Below are positions 23,656 to 36,700 of a stretch of 64,000 nt of DNA, one piece after another. Position numbers and translations under genes: made by a program. This stretch comes from Pomacea canaliculata. Taxonomy: Eukaryota; Mollusca; Gastropoda; Architaenioglossa; Ampullariidae. Under the pieces are notes generated by a model. That model made no database searches and was not told the DNA's origin. It was given only the letters and a program-made list of their open reading frames with translations. How positions within the stretch are numbered: the first letter of the stretch is position 1; every line of letters begins with the position of its first letter. The DNA lies in NCBI RefSeq assembly GCF_003073045.1, contig NC_037596.1:28494392-28558391 (forward strand). The letters are read 5' to 3'.

Positions 23656-26400
23656 CTTTGTCATAATTAACACATGAAAACAAGATTAGGTGGTGAAAAG
23701 ATAAAAATCTTCACTTAATATAATTTGTTTGCTGTTATTGACAGGTGAACGCTTCTTGAACCTTAGATTAAATGAGATTTAATACCTTAAAACACTAATT
23801 GTTAGGACAACCTCGCTGTATTTATTGTTAAGCTGTCGATTACAGTGCTCTTGCTCGATAAAAGAACATAATTCTCTATGATAACAAAATGTATAGATGC
23901 ATTTTACTTTACTTAAACACGTTTACATCAGTAGGTAAGGCCTTGTTTGTTTTCAAAGTTGTTTATTTATATTGAATGCGTGTAAGCCCAGATATCAAAC
24001 TATGGGCAACGGAACGTTTCAATTCCAATATTCTAATAATTCGTTGTCAGCCTCTGTAATACTGCTAATACCCTACTGGGCGACACAACCGTTAATTAAA
24101 ATGGTTATACGATGTCAGGCTGATTCATCGACAGGTGAGCAGGTTGACAATTAAGGAGTGAGACAAAAAGTGACTGTATATTTAAAGAGAGAAACACCAA
24201 CATAAATGAATTGATTTAATAAATAAGTGTCGATGAGGTGTACAAATGAAACACTCAATAATATGGAAAAGATTAACTCTTTTATACAAAGAAAAATTTC
24301 TAACTACGCATTGCATAATAATGGAGTATAAAATATAATGGTATATAAGTATTTCAATTATATTTACATCTCATATCTCTCAATGTTTAAAATCCCCAAT
24401 ATTGTCTCTCCCAAGTTATTCTCTTGTGTTTCCTGTTTTACATTTTGCTCTGTTTTTAAAGATTTCTCTGATTATCTAAGAGTCACTTAAACAAACAAGC
24501 GTTTTACCTGTTACATACATCTACTTCATCTAAAAGTCTGCTGCCATCTGCCTTTATCTACTGTCCTTCTTCTACTGTCTTACCATTTATCCGTCTTACG
24601 AAAATGTAGAAGGTGCCACTTGGAAAAAAAGTAAATCTTTACATAATTTGTGAGCCTTGCATGTTAAAAAATACTTAACAAACAACTTTTTGATATAACC
24701 ACGCTTTTCAAAATTCAGCCTTGACATAAAACAAACTTAAAAAAAGTTAAGAACAAAAAATAATTAGGACTTAGCATCTAAAGACATAATGCGAAAAGTT
24801 TTCGAAGTTTGCTAATATAGTCTGGATGTGTGCTAAATGGTAAACTGATTTTTCTCAATATTCAAATATAAAAAAATATTTTTAAATACAAGTTTTTCGA
24901 TTTGCATACAAAGGAAAGTTATGTGTATTCAAGCCACATTAATTGCATCAATCATTTTTACACAAGAGTTATATTTTAATTAGGTAGAGAGGTAGCCTGT
25001 CAATGTTTGTTAAAAGTGTATTCGCGGTTTTACAAAGAAAGGTCCTAAATATCGAAGACATAGAAGAAAGAATGTTCGCACCAAAAAAGGCAAGATCCTT
25101 ATAGCTTGTGTTTCGTGAATCATAAAATGTGTTTGTGTCACCTAATTTTATCATTATTAGTGATGAATAGGACAGATAATAAAAGCGTTGAAGATTTGTG
25201 GTGTATGTTAAATTATGTAAGAATAAATTAACTGCATATAAAACCTGTTTCAAGTTCCACGTTTATGTCAAACGCAGACATTGGTTAAGAAAACCTTGGC
25301 CAATAGGCTGTATGATGCAAATTATAATAACCACCTCAACAAAATGTGTACAATCAGATAAAAGATGTATTTACATTGTAAAGAGTATTCTACAATAATT
25401 TTACTTAACTGAATCGTGTCTTATTTGTTTAGAAACCGAATGTTTGACAATTTTACCTTTGCAACCAAAATACACCATTTAGTCACGTGGTCTCACGACA
25501 ACACACCACACATTTGTTACTTGTCATTGGAATAACTCTCGTCCCTGACAATAATTATTTAAACTTTTTTACACTTTTACAAAGCATACAAATACTCCTC
25601 TTGTAAAATATTTAGCCCTTGATTTTATAATAATCTATTTTATAACTTAGGTTTTTAATAGATTAAATAACATAGTCATGAGGGAACAAACACCTACCAG
25701 CTGTTGTTTACAGCAAATGAGAATGAACCAGGGAAAACATGGAGTACATGGGGCCTATAGGCTATAGCTCTCCCTGATAAACACTAAACACTTTAGAAAA
25801 GCTTGATTTCCAGTGACAAACAAGCAGCTAACTTTGGAGCTTACTGTCTGCATTTCATGTAACTAGAATGCCGTTAATAATTGTTATTACAGTTTAGTGT
25901 ATAAAAGCTAGCATTTTCCATTTCATAAAGTCTTCTATTTGCACACCACATCTATATTTATTTGTAAAACAAAATTCATTTATATTAATTCTTCTCTCTT
26001 TCCTAATGCACGCCTTCTTTTTCTATCTCAACTATCCCTCTGCACAGCTGGAAATAAAACAGTGTTGTTTAATAAACAAAACAAACAAAAAAAAAAGCCC
26101 TATCTACCGATTTAATATATTTCACTCAAGAGTAATAATCTTTATTTGTTTTGCTTGTGTTTTTAAATTGTTTTAAACATGAAAGAATATTGTTCTTTAA
26201 ACGAGCAAGTGCACTGTAATGGACAACTTCACAAAAAATAAAGCAAGCTTGTTCCATCATCTACATTTAGCCCGGTATTAACTTACATGTGATCTAAGGT
26301 TCAGGTAGCGGTCAGCTGTTAATAACAGCAAACAAATTATAGTCAGTAAAGATTTTTGTCTATTATCCACCTAATCTTGTTTTAATGTGTTTATCATGAC
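23656..26400. other. Upstream region of copy 5 and gap to copy 6
   Basis: The distal conserved element lies at about 24,040-24,145. The array homology ends soon after 24,780. From 24,790 to 25,680 nothing is recognised. At 25,685 a segment shared with 18,980 appears. At 25,900-26,098 a stretch ends in aataaacaaaacaaac and an A-run, possibly another old retroposed end. The minus array and plus-strand copy 6 are arranged back to back across this gap. Confidence 0.45.
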
Positions 26401-26406
26401 AAAGAC

Positions 26407-26503
26407 TATATAAAGAGAAGGAACACCACTACCTGGCATTCATCTGCCACACGCTACTACTGGAACACTCCTGCTTCCACTAAGCCGCCTCCTGCTTCAA
26501 AAG
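26407..26503 (+). promoter_or_regulatory. TATA box and exon 1 of EF-hand copy 6
   Basis: TATATAAA at 26407-26414, a good consensus, followed by a non-coding exon ending at 26503 (donor gtaaat). The proximal promoter is conserved from about 26,290, but the distal element of the array copies was not found. Confidence 0.7.
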
Positions 26504-26725
26504 GTAAATACACAAACTGTCATATTTATGTAGTTGAGAAAGAACAAACCCAACATGTGTCTAGAGATTTAGACGATGCGTTTTCGGACGTGTAAGAGAA
26601 AATGTCAGTAAAATGGTGTCATGGAAATACCTCGTCAAGAAAAAGCTATATTACACTTGACGAATTTGATATCAGCCTGTCTAAAATAAACATTTTAATT
26701 TTTAGATTAAACTTCGTGTGACAAA

Positions 26726-28328
26726 ATGAAGATCTTCATCCTCTTTGGTCTTCTTGCTGTTGTGTTTGGACAACACCCATTTTATTTCAGGTAGTATTCA
26801 AAAAATTAACATAACAAGCTTAAACCCATTAAAGAAGATGCTGTGAGACTACACAGGTGTGTTATTTGCTTTATTGTTATGTTTTACATTAGTAGTATAA
26901 TGGGTAGTGTGTAATCATTCAGTGACTCTTTGAAATGTTATGCACTATGCAAACTGGAATCATTATTATGACAACAATCACCACTGACGAAAATAAGTCC
27001 GAATTCACGATGGCATGTATAAAAATTTAACAATAAAATTTTCTTTTCTTCAGATTAGACCCCAAAGTGATTCGCCGAGGATTTATAGCAACTGACGTTA
27101 ACAACGATGGAATTTTAACGATTGATGACTACCTAGAAATTTTGAGAAAACAAGATATTAATGGTAACCACTAATTTCCAATACCGAAATTGTTATAAGT
27201 CTGCAAAACAATAAATCGTTATAGCATTACAGCTTAACAGTAAATAAAAGCAATAATAATCCAAATAGGAAAGCTTTCTTTTTACTTTGTCTGCTATGTT
27301 TACACGGGCCATCGTTGGACCTATAATAACGATTAATTATTGAAGAGTTCAACTGTGTGCAACGTTTTTATTGCAGGCGATGGTTTTGTGGGCTTTACAG
27401 AATACGAACAATATCAACCCCAAAACAACCCTAAAAGAGTCATCAAAGGACAATTCAAGTACTTTGACAAACAGGATGGCGAGATAGACGACAGAATTTC
27501 TTTCGCGTCTGCTGGTCGCCTGATAGACATCTTGGACTCTGATAGTAGTTATTTTTGAAAAATGTATTTAAGCTGTGGTGAACATTATATAATAACATTT
27601 ATTTTTGTATTGTTTTAAAATACGTTTAATTGCGTAATTGTATCAACCATCTCAAATTTTATGTTTTCAAATAAAATGTATTTCTTTCTTTTCTCAGACG
27701 GTGGTACCGTCACACTTGACGAATATGAACATAACATTGTGCATGTAAGTTCTTGATAGATTTTCTTTATAAAAGAAATATACAACTGTAGAAATCTGAG
27801 ATTTATTCAGTCGTTGTTAAAAAAAAACTTTACTGAGTGTTTGTAAGTTAACCTAAAAAATCGTTATCTACACGAGGGTTGTTTAGAATAGATTAAACTG
27901 TTGTTTAGAGATGTTAATTTTTGCTAAATATTCATAATACCTGCACCACAAACAATACAGTAATTTTAATTTATTTTAATTACGTACAGTATGTTATAAA
28001 AATCAGTGGAGTCAATACAATTTGTTTAATAAAATCAAAACTAAATAAAAGTTATTATAAATATAACGCATATAAAACATTACAATATAATTTAAGTAAT
28101 TAAAATATTTGCGTAATAACTTTGCAGGTAGTTATTGAGCATGCTATATTATAGCTTATTTTATGAAACGGAACTATTTTTCATAAAAACTTTTTAAATT
28201 CTGAACTGTGTATTTAGAGACATAGGCCATTAGAAACTATTAAAACATAATTATATTTTTGTTTTTATTTTTGCCAGGTTCTGGAAAGCAAGTATAAGGA
28301 GATAAATGCCTTAGCTGTGGATGGCTGA
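26726..28328 (+). CDS. EF-hand secreted protein, copy 6 (intact)
   Basis: Exons: 26726-26790, 27054-27163, 27377-27544, 27698-27744, 28278-28328, ending at TGA 28326-28328; 146 residues. The signal peptide begins MKIFILFGLLAVVFG. Loops: DVNNDGILTIDD (36-47), DINGDGFVGFTE (56-67) and DSDNGGTVTLDE (112-123). The third site is YFDKQDGEIDDR. The donor after exon 4 reads gtagtt rather than the gtaagt of its paralogues; read-through there would end the protein a few codons later, after ...DSDSSYF. Loop 1 ends in Asp, not Glu. Divergent from the minus-strand copies, so probably an older branch. Confidence 0.9.
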
Positions 28329-28900
28329 TTGAGCTCATACTTGGAAGAGATTAAAAATTGCTTTTCATTTCGGAGGTAATGTGTCTTTTTTTTTTTGGAC
28401 ACTGACACTACGATAGCGACAATGTCATCCACCCAGTGTGACTGTATACACTTACAGTAGTACATTAGACCGACCACTGTTTGTAGAAATAATAATCTGT
28501 ACCTTTTTTAGTTTAAGTTCAAAGTGTATTATTTCACCTTAAATAACAAAGCATGTTCTCCTTTTCTGTACTCACAGATGTACGATGCTGTTCTCAACTT
28601 CTACTGCCATTTCTTCTTGCTGACTAAGTCTTAAACAGTTTACAACAAGATACTATTAACGAACATTACTGGTATCAGCCGTTTAATCTGTTATTGTAAT
28701 ACACAATGCAGAGGATGAGATGCTATGAGCTCCAGGCATGTGTATGTAATGTTGCTAATAAACTAAAGTTTTTTTTTTTAAAGTTTCTGCAGGAAATAAA
28801 ATTGTGTACGAGTCTTGTAAAAAAAAGGGAAACAATTGAGATGAAAGCGTGTGACGATGTTTATGCCATGTTGGCCACACTCTTCATTTACTAGCACACC
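28329..28900 (+). other. 3' untranslated/downstream region of EF-hand copy 6
   Basis: Conserved with the 3' flanks of the other copies. AATAAA occurs at 28757-28762 and again at 28795-28800, so the transcript probably ends near 28,780-28,825. Confidence 0.5.
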
Positions 28901-29640
28901 TTTACGGTAAACTACACAAACGAATTGATATCTTAACTAACAAATGCTCATACGTTTACAAGAGAGAGGTTGTGTGTTGGTGTGTGTGTGCGCGCGCGAG
29001 ATAAAAAGTACGAAAAAAGAGAGACAGGAAGCGTTTTTCTACAATATTTTATGAGTTCGTTCAAACGAGTTAACGTTCGTGATTTAAAGTGTTTGGCTTT
29101 AGAGCCCAAAGCCTAATGAAAAATAATTTTTACAAGTCGTACGCTGCGGAGGTTGATGTTCTAATCACAGGCTTATAGTTCGGCGAGTTATAGTTTGACA
29201 AGTCTTGTCACTTAGTAGGATAGTGAGTTAGGATACTCTGTACAGAAAAAAAACCAAACCAAGGGATAAGCAAGCTTTAAAGCTATTACTTGTCTCCCTT
29301 TGACCGCTTGCGAGCATAAAAAAAAACTAAAAAAATTTTTCTAAGTAGTTATCCTCTTCATTTTTTTTTAACGACATTATTTAAATTGTGTTCAAAAACA
29401 ATACTGTTTAAATATAATATACACCTGTCGCCATTAATTATTATGTTGCCTTTTGTGGCACTGATAATGTTCTCGAGGTGATTTCCCAAGCTAAACAAAC
29501 ACAAAAACTACAGCACGCGACCAAACAAACAGTCTAAATGTGTGCAACATTCTGAGTGAGAGAAAAAATACGTGCCTTTAATTGTTGTAGCGGGTATAGT
29601 CTATTTTGGGTACATATTTTAAAGTGGACATTGACGCAAA
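28901..29640. other. Gap without recognised gene
   Basis: A short TG/CG run near 28,980. A patch at about 29,140-29,190 resembles 43,690-43,740 and may belong to an unidentified dispersed repeat. Otherwise AT-rich. Confidence 0.35.
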
Positions 29641-29641
29641 T

Positions 29642-29917
29642 TTAAATATATCGTCTTAGTAATCCTAATAAACAGCCACACACAGTTTCAATCACCTGCC
29701 ATTTGAAAAAAAAAATAACTTCAGTGTCTCCAAAAGTCAATGCATTTTCAAAGAATGTTTTGACAGGTATAACCAGTCTGATGTCTCTGCCGGTCTTGAA
29801 TCCTGTATACGAGGCAGTGCTGTACAGAAGGCCTTGTACCGGGCTTGACAAAATTCGTGCTTCCTCCGTCAATGATAATTCCATCTCCATCTGACCTACG
29901 ATAAGGGGTAACAATCA
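29642..29917 (-). other. Possible terminal exon of the minus-strand receptor
   Basis: After an acceptor ending cgtag, a frame in the phase expected from the receptor stays open for about 90 codons to a TAA at 29642. Two tiny exons that would also keep phase 1 lie between it and the last Ig exon: about 30,672-30,707 (36 bases) and 30,151-30,165 (15 bases). The first third resembles the 3' part of the GC-rich blocks in the EF-hand array. No transmembrane segment is convincing. The connection to the receptor is an inference from phase alone. Confidence 0.35.
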
Positions 29918-30941
29918 AATCAAAGAAATTAAAAGGTGAGATTGCAGTCGATAAGGATGTTGCAAATACTAAAATCTTGGAACACATGTAAAGAAAAAAT
30001 ACTACTACTACTACTTCTACTTCTACTTCTAATAACACTCGAGAAATCGCGCGAACATAATCACTCACTCTCACCCGCATACACCAGCAAACATAAAGAG
30101 CATTTGACATACTGTGATGATAATATGTCGTTCTAAAGATATTTTACCTTTTGTTGAATCACCTGTTAACAACACCAACACAACAACAACAACAACAAAA
30201 ACAACGAGAAATTTCCATGCAATAAAAACATAAAAATATCTTTTGCTTTTATCGGCCCCTCACTAAGACTTTGAAGTAGCTTCTTCAAACAGAATGCAGT
30301 CTGCCTTTTTTCTTTATTGTTGTTTTCTGAAACATTTATAAGAAAGACCAAAGAGATAACATTTTTCTTGTTAAACGTTGTAGCATTTATTTTAAACTTT
30401 TTGTATTTCAAACTATTTACAAACATTGTAGACTGGCGTGCAAGCTTGGTGGTTACCTAATCACATGCAAATTGTACAAGAACTTTTAAGTGCCCTTTAT
30501 TAGCCAACATCTTGCTACAATTTTAAAATACTACAATCTATAGAGTTTCTAAACTACGTTATTATGTATGACTTATCAGTATTTTAAATATTTAACATGT
30601 AAAAACACAAAAATGTATTTGTGAAAATATATTAATGTAGTATATCAAAAAACAAGAAAGCACTTACCTAAAGCTGTTTTAGAGCTTACGTCCATGCATA
30701 GTCCTCCCAAAAATCAAATCAGGAACAAAAAATGACGAATGTGACCCTCATTACAGGTTCACCAATACATGGAACGCACGACTGGACAGTATAAATGAGT
30801 GAAGGTTTGTACATGACATGGAAACTGTATAATGGATAATGTGACACATTCAATGTTTGTGTATAAAATTAGAGGATTTTTGCGTTTGTTACTGTTTCGC
30901 TCGCATGTACCATCATGACATGTCTAAAGGCATAAACACAC

Positions 30942-33796
30942 CTTTAAATGTAAGTAAGAAATTGAAAGATGTGTTGCCAAGACTGTTGCTGAAGACCATC
31001 GTGTAAAGGCCTTTATCAGCCGGAGTGACATTAGCCACACTGAGGTCACAGGTCACCGAGGCTGGGGCAACAGGCATGGACATACACGTCACGTGTAGTT
31101 TGTTGTTTAATAACGAGGTGTGTGGACTGACTTTACCGTCGACAGGTTTGTAAGTCACACTTGTAACGTATGGCGTGGGGTAGGATGTCATCTTAATACT
31201 GAGATGTCCTTTATTGTTACTGATGTCAACATATGGAAGCTGACCTTGATTCTCTGTTTTGGGAGCACCTGCAAGCAATTTGCTATTAACTGTTATACAT
31301 GTCACTTCATTAACGGAAATTCTTTTATCAAAACTCTTACAATCACACACACTTTATCTCTTAGTTATGCTGTATTTCAGAAAAAAAAAAAGATTCCGAC
31401 AACTTAAAGATTTATTACAGAGAATGCACGATTCATTTTTTTATACTTTTAAATTATTATACGTACAGTCTGACACTTACACAAGACTAGCAGTCTGACA
31501 GTCTGACTGTCGTTTCCCAGCCCGTTGTTCACCTCACACTTGTAGTCACCTGACTGATGACACCCGATGTTCACAATCGTATAGTTCAAATCGATTTGCT
31601 TTTCTTCAATAGACTTGATATCTTCTTGTGACTGTATCTGTAACTTCTGTTTGTTAAGTTCTTTCATTATTACCAGATTAGGTCTTCCACTGGCACGACA
31701 AGACATTTTGACTATGGAGTTCTCAAGAACAATCACAGTCTGGTTGTCTACACCATTCAGCTGGAAGCTCAGCACAGCTGGTCGGTCTGATGACATATTA
31801 CATTTATTTAGTTTTTCTTTTACTGTTAATACATATCGCAACCATAGGTATAGTGCAAAAAGGTTTGTTTGACTACGTGTATATTGAAATATTATTGAAC
31901 ACACAAATATAAAAACAGATTTTTTTAGAGATAATCTAAAAATAACTTTGAATTGGCTACCTTGGATAACCAATTTAAATGTGTAAGATGAAGATAGAGG
32001 CAGTCGTTCATCCTCATCACGTGACTGAGTGAAGACACTACAGGTGTAGAGACCTTGGTGTGTAGAAGAGTTTGCTGGTGTGAGATGTAACTCGTGAGTT
32101 CCACTGCTGACAGGCCCGGACCAGGTGATGCTAGCAGGAGGTGGGTTGCTGTCAGCCTCACACACAATAGTGACACTGGTATTGTGAGTCACAACACACA
32201 CGTTCTGTGGTGGCTGAGGTCTGCACGTGGTCAGGTTAGAGGTTATCTGTATAGATGGCTGGTCTTCAGAACAACAAAGCAAGCAAAGTTTTGGTCAGTA
32301 AAAGGTATTTGAATTTATTTATGCTTTAATGTGTGTCTTTTGTAGTCTATTCCTTGGCTTTACATAGATATCCGTTTATTTATTTATGTTAATTTTTGTT
32401 TTTAAAAAAAATATTTAAAAAATCTTCGACTATGTGCCCATTTTGGATTGTGGCTAAATGATGCTTAATAAGGCGATGAGTTAAATAAAATTTTACTTTT
32501 ATACAAAATGTACTGGAAATTTGTACAATTTGCATAATTAAAGTATGAGTAAGCAAAATAAAATGATTATAATAAACTAAAAAAATCCCAAGTAAAATCT
32601 GAAAAATAATAGTCTTACTCTTTTCTCCTTTTAGAAGCAGTGGACTATATTTATTGGCTGTTTGTTTTGTGTCACGATTTATTTTTATCGTCTGTCTAAA
32701 GACTTGACCGAAGCCATATATTTAAATAACTTTTTTTAATAACTGTGTATTAAAGTCGATTTCATTTTATCTATTGGAATTGCTTAAGTTTGAGAGAGTC
32801 AAACTGCTTCCTGTATATTTTTTAAATTATATATTTCATAACAAATGTGTTCATTAAATCAAAAAAAGTATTTTAAGACAGTAAAATAGAATTAGTTCTT
32901 TTATTGTAGGAAAAAATAAACCATCTAGGTTCTTGAATCGGGTGTAACGATCTAGACTGTCACACACATATATATATATAATCTTTATAGACGAAAGAAA
33001 AAAATAAGAATAATCATATTTGGTTTTGATTCATTTTGCATTACACCAAATAAGTCTGTCAATCTGCTTTAAAAATAGAGAATAAAGAACTTTAAATTAA
33101 ACCCGCTATTTTTTTATTTTAACCAAAAAAAAACAACAACCATGAAACAATGTAAACAGCTTTATAACTACTACCGGACATATTTTTGATTTCATTACTC
33201 GTTAATATTATTGTGAAACACGAGATTTAAATTTGTCGAAAACTGATTTACTTTCACAAAATTTTTACTCACCGCTGAGTCATACAAATTTGCAATGGCA
33301 TGACTTACAAGCAAGAAAAGGTGACTTTACATAAAGTAATAGTTGATTAATTGTGTGTAATTCACTTACAGTAAACTTCACAAAGTCTCGAGATAAAGGC
33401 CTTGATTAAAGACTGTGTTAGACATGACTTATAAATATAAAAAGAATGACTTTACTTGAGGTACTAGCTCCCCATATTTTTGCAATACACTTACAGTAAA
33501 CCTGCAGCTCCAGAGTTTCGCTAGTTAAATTTGTTGAATTGAAGTCTGTCTTCACTCAACATCGCCTCACACCTTCACAAGGCTCCCATTGTGTGTCCTG
33601 GTCACTTCGTCTATCATCAACTCACTTCCATTAGATACACCTCCGGCATTTTCTGGCCACGTGACATTGTATAGAGAAAAATATTGGTACCGACAGTTTA
33701 GTGTTACATTCGTTCCTTCCAAGAATGGATACCTCATTCCGCCTGGATGGATCAGTAGAGAAGGTGGCTGTTGAAACAAACATTGTGAGTTACGCA
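30942..33796 (-). other. Ig-like exons of the minus-strand receptor
   Basis: Ig1 33495-33796 (EGTNVTLNC and VTWPENAGG; then frame lost and stop). Ig2 31961-32263 (VTIVCEADSNPPP, ITWSG, GLYTCSV). Ig3 31481-31786 (VKMSCRASGRPN, SGDYKCEVNNGLGN). Ig4 30942-31268 (KLHVTCMS, ADKGLYTMVFSN), where the usual second cysteine after Tyr is Met, so it is an atypical Ig fold or a decayed one. All exons begin in phase 1; Ig2 to Ig4 also end in phase 1. Confidence 0.8.
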
Positions 33797-36700
33797 CTGC
33801 AATAAATTTTGGAAAAGAATGTTTGATGATCTTGTTTTCAATTAAAGACTGTAATTAAGTATTTGACTTTTAGAGCAATTTGGTCATTTGATGTTCTTTT
33901 GCACTACAGTCCGTCATTTCTGTAAAACATCTGGCAAGAAACCTTGCACGACCATAACTTTGATTGGTTAAAAAGACGAGAGGGATTTTAAAGAGAGGAT
34001 TACCAGTAAAAAAAATCACCTTACAAACAGAGAGTTCAATAGCATAAGCAATAGAGATAAGCACTGACAAGGGAAACAAGGGGCAAATTCATTTCCACAG
34101 GTAATTGCAAAGAAGGTAATGTGTGTTATTAAAGAGATAACAAGCTTTCAGTAGTTTTGAGACACCTTTGAGACAACCGCACTAGACAGTCCCTCGTTCC
34201 CGTCGTGTTCATCCATGTGCTGCCACCAACGACCATAAATCGTAATTTGAAGCTGTTTTATGCAAATTAATAAAATTATAATAAAAACGGATAGTAAGGA
34301 GTCTTACAGTTGCTGCAAGAGACACCGAACCAATCTGAATCGGGAAAAGAAGACTTGGAGACAGGAAGCTGTTCACAGTCGAGTATGCTGACCTCTTCGC
34401 GAAAGCAGTAATATATTGTAAGAAGTTTTGGCCTGTCTGTTGGTCCAGGTGAGTCCCATAACTTCGCTGCTGCTTTCCTTAACATCACAAAAAAACAAGC
34501 TAATAAAACTGGACCAGATGTTTTCTCGTTTTAATTATTATTTAAACATTTCTGTTTTAAACTGTCTTTCCTACAGTTATAGTCGACACTCACATTGTCT
34601 TTTAACAACAAGGATAATAGTGAGAAAACTCACCAGGGTAGATTGAGAAAGCGGCAAACATATTCGGCTACATAGTCGTTATGGACAAGTAGTGTATACC
34701 ACTCATTAGCTAATTGTATCTCCACACGCCCCATGTCCTGTCTAGTGCGACTTGTTCCAGTAAGGCGCAGTCGTTCATGATCTGTCAAAATGTTAAATTT
34801 CAAACTGACACTAATTTCTTTTGTAACGCTCTTTTGCGAAGTTGGATGTTTTTTTTTATTCAAATTACATTCCTTGTTCATTCATAATTTCAAGAAACAC
34901 TTTCGTTTAGAAGTGTAACATAACTAAATCACTGGACACAAGAATAGAGAAAAATACTAGCTTTATACAAGAAAAAAACCAAACAAGCATATTAGTACCC
35001 TAAGTAATAAATCTAAAAGTTTACAAATATGATTTCCACTAGTTTTATAACACGCTCTTAAACAAGGCGATAAACAATATTTTTTTACTTATTTTATCTC
35101 TACAAATTTGGGTACATATCATTTTCATAATTATTTAACCATCTGATATGTTTGGCAACTAAAACAGGAAGCGTGTTTGATAGTTCAGGATGGAGAAATC
35201 GAAGTGGATTTACACTGAACCGACAATTTTATCTTCAATCAATATTGACAAGTCAGGCAAGATATAACAATTACACAAACAACACTAAGCTTTGTAATTT
35301 AATAGATGTCTTCTTACGATTGCTGCAGATGACACCAACGCCGCGACGCATTGGAAACATCGATAAGTGCTCACACTGCGTCAAACTGGACTCTGTGCCC
35401 TCACAATAGATTAGAATAAACTCGTTTGCTTGAATGTCCATGAACATTGAAGAATGCACAGCGACTGCTCTAGATCTGACAAAGAAAAAAAAAGGAAAGT
35501 TCATAATGTGACAGCACGTTTCCACTAATACCGATATATATAAAATATCAATTGTATTGCATAAACAATGATCAAGATAGAAAATCCTCAAAGAGAATAA
35601 TTTCATGTGTGATCTAATTATACATGTGTGTGGATGAAATCTAAATGGGTTAAAACGGTCTTCTAACGATTTAATCTGTTAATATTGATGTGAGGCTATA
35701 TGATTACCGAAATAAAAAAATACAGTAAAGAATTACACCGAAACGAGACTATAAGACCTAAATAAAGTTTTTTAAAAAATAATTTGTTCCTTATTATGCA
35801 CTAGCTAAATGACAACTATATGACTGCGCATGACATTACACACCTATTAAATCCGAGAGTTCTGCATGCCACAGTCGCAAAGACGCTATCGTAGCGATAG
35901 GGCCACACGGGGAGGTAACTTCCGTTGTATAAGACTTCAAGACGACCGTTATATGGTGACGTCCCGTTAACCAAACGTGCGTTAAGCTGCACATCTAAAG
36001 TTAACGAAAGCAATACACATATATATATATATATATATATATCCTTTGGTTTACTTGTACACAACAAAAAATTAAAAGAGAGGTAACAATTTGCATTTTG
36101 GGATATCAACTTTTAAAATAATTGAAAATGTGAAAAAAGTAAGTGTTTTTCTTTAACGCATAAAGTGTTTACTGATGTGTTACTTACGTGTTGTTAACGC
36201 ACGGCAAGTAAGACTTACACAACAAACTATGCGATTTTTTTGCTAGGAAAACTAAGATTTTACTTTTCTGTCATTTTAAGGCAATTTAGTCAATCGCTAA
36301 AAATCAGACGTGTGTGTTAGTGCTTATGTGGATATATAGAATATATAATAACAGAATCTGAAACAATCACTATTGTTACAAAAACTACATCCTGTCACGG
36401 AGGACTGACATAGCAACCAGATATAAATCCTTAAAATAGACAAACCATTTTATAATTTAGTCTAAATATCTTATTGATAAATATTCTTACAGTCGGAACA
36501 TATGACGCCAAAGTCAAGTAGCCTACAAGATTCACTGTCTGTCAGTTGATCACAGTCGAGGATGCTGGTCTCATGACCCTTGCAAGCAAACTGGACCATA
36601 AGCTGACGGGACGTATTTCCCCCCAATACCGAGGCGTGAATAATGACTGCCTTTTCCCTACAGATCGCAGTGATATACGAAACATAAAATGCAACATTTT

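Noticed and set aside
31449-32282. Single 277-codon frame joining two Ig domains
   Set aside because: It reads through an intron between Ig2 (31,961-32,263) and Ig3 (31,481-31,786); good donor and acceptor sites and the phase-1 rule show that they are separate exons.
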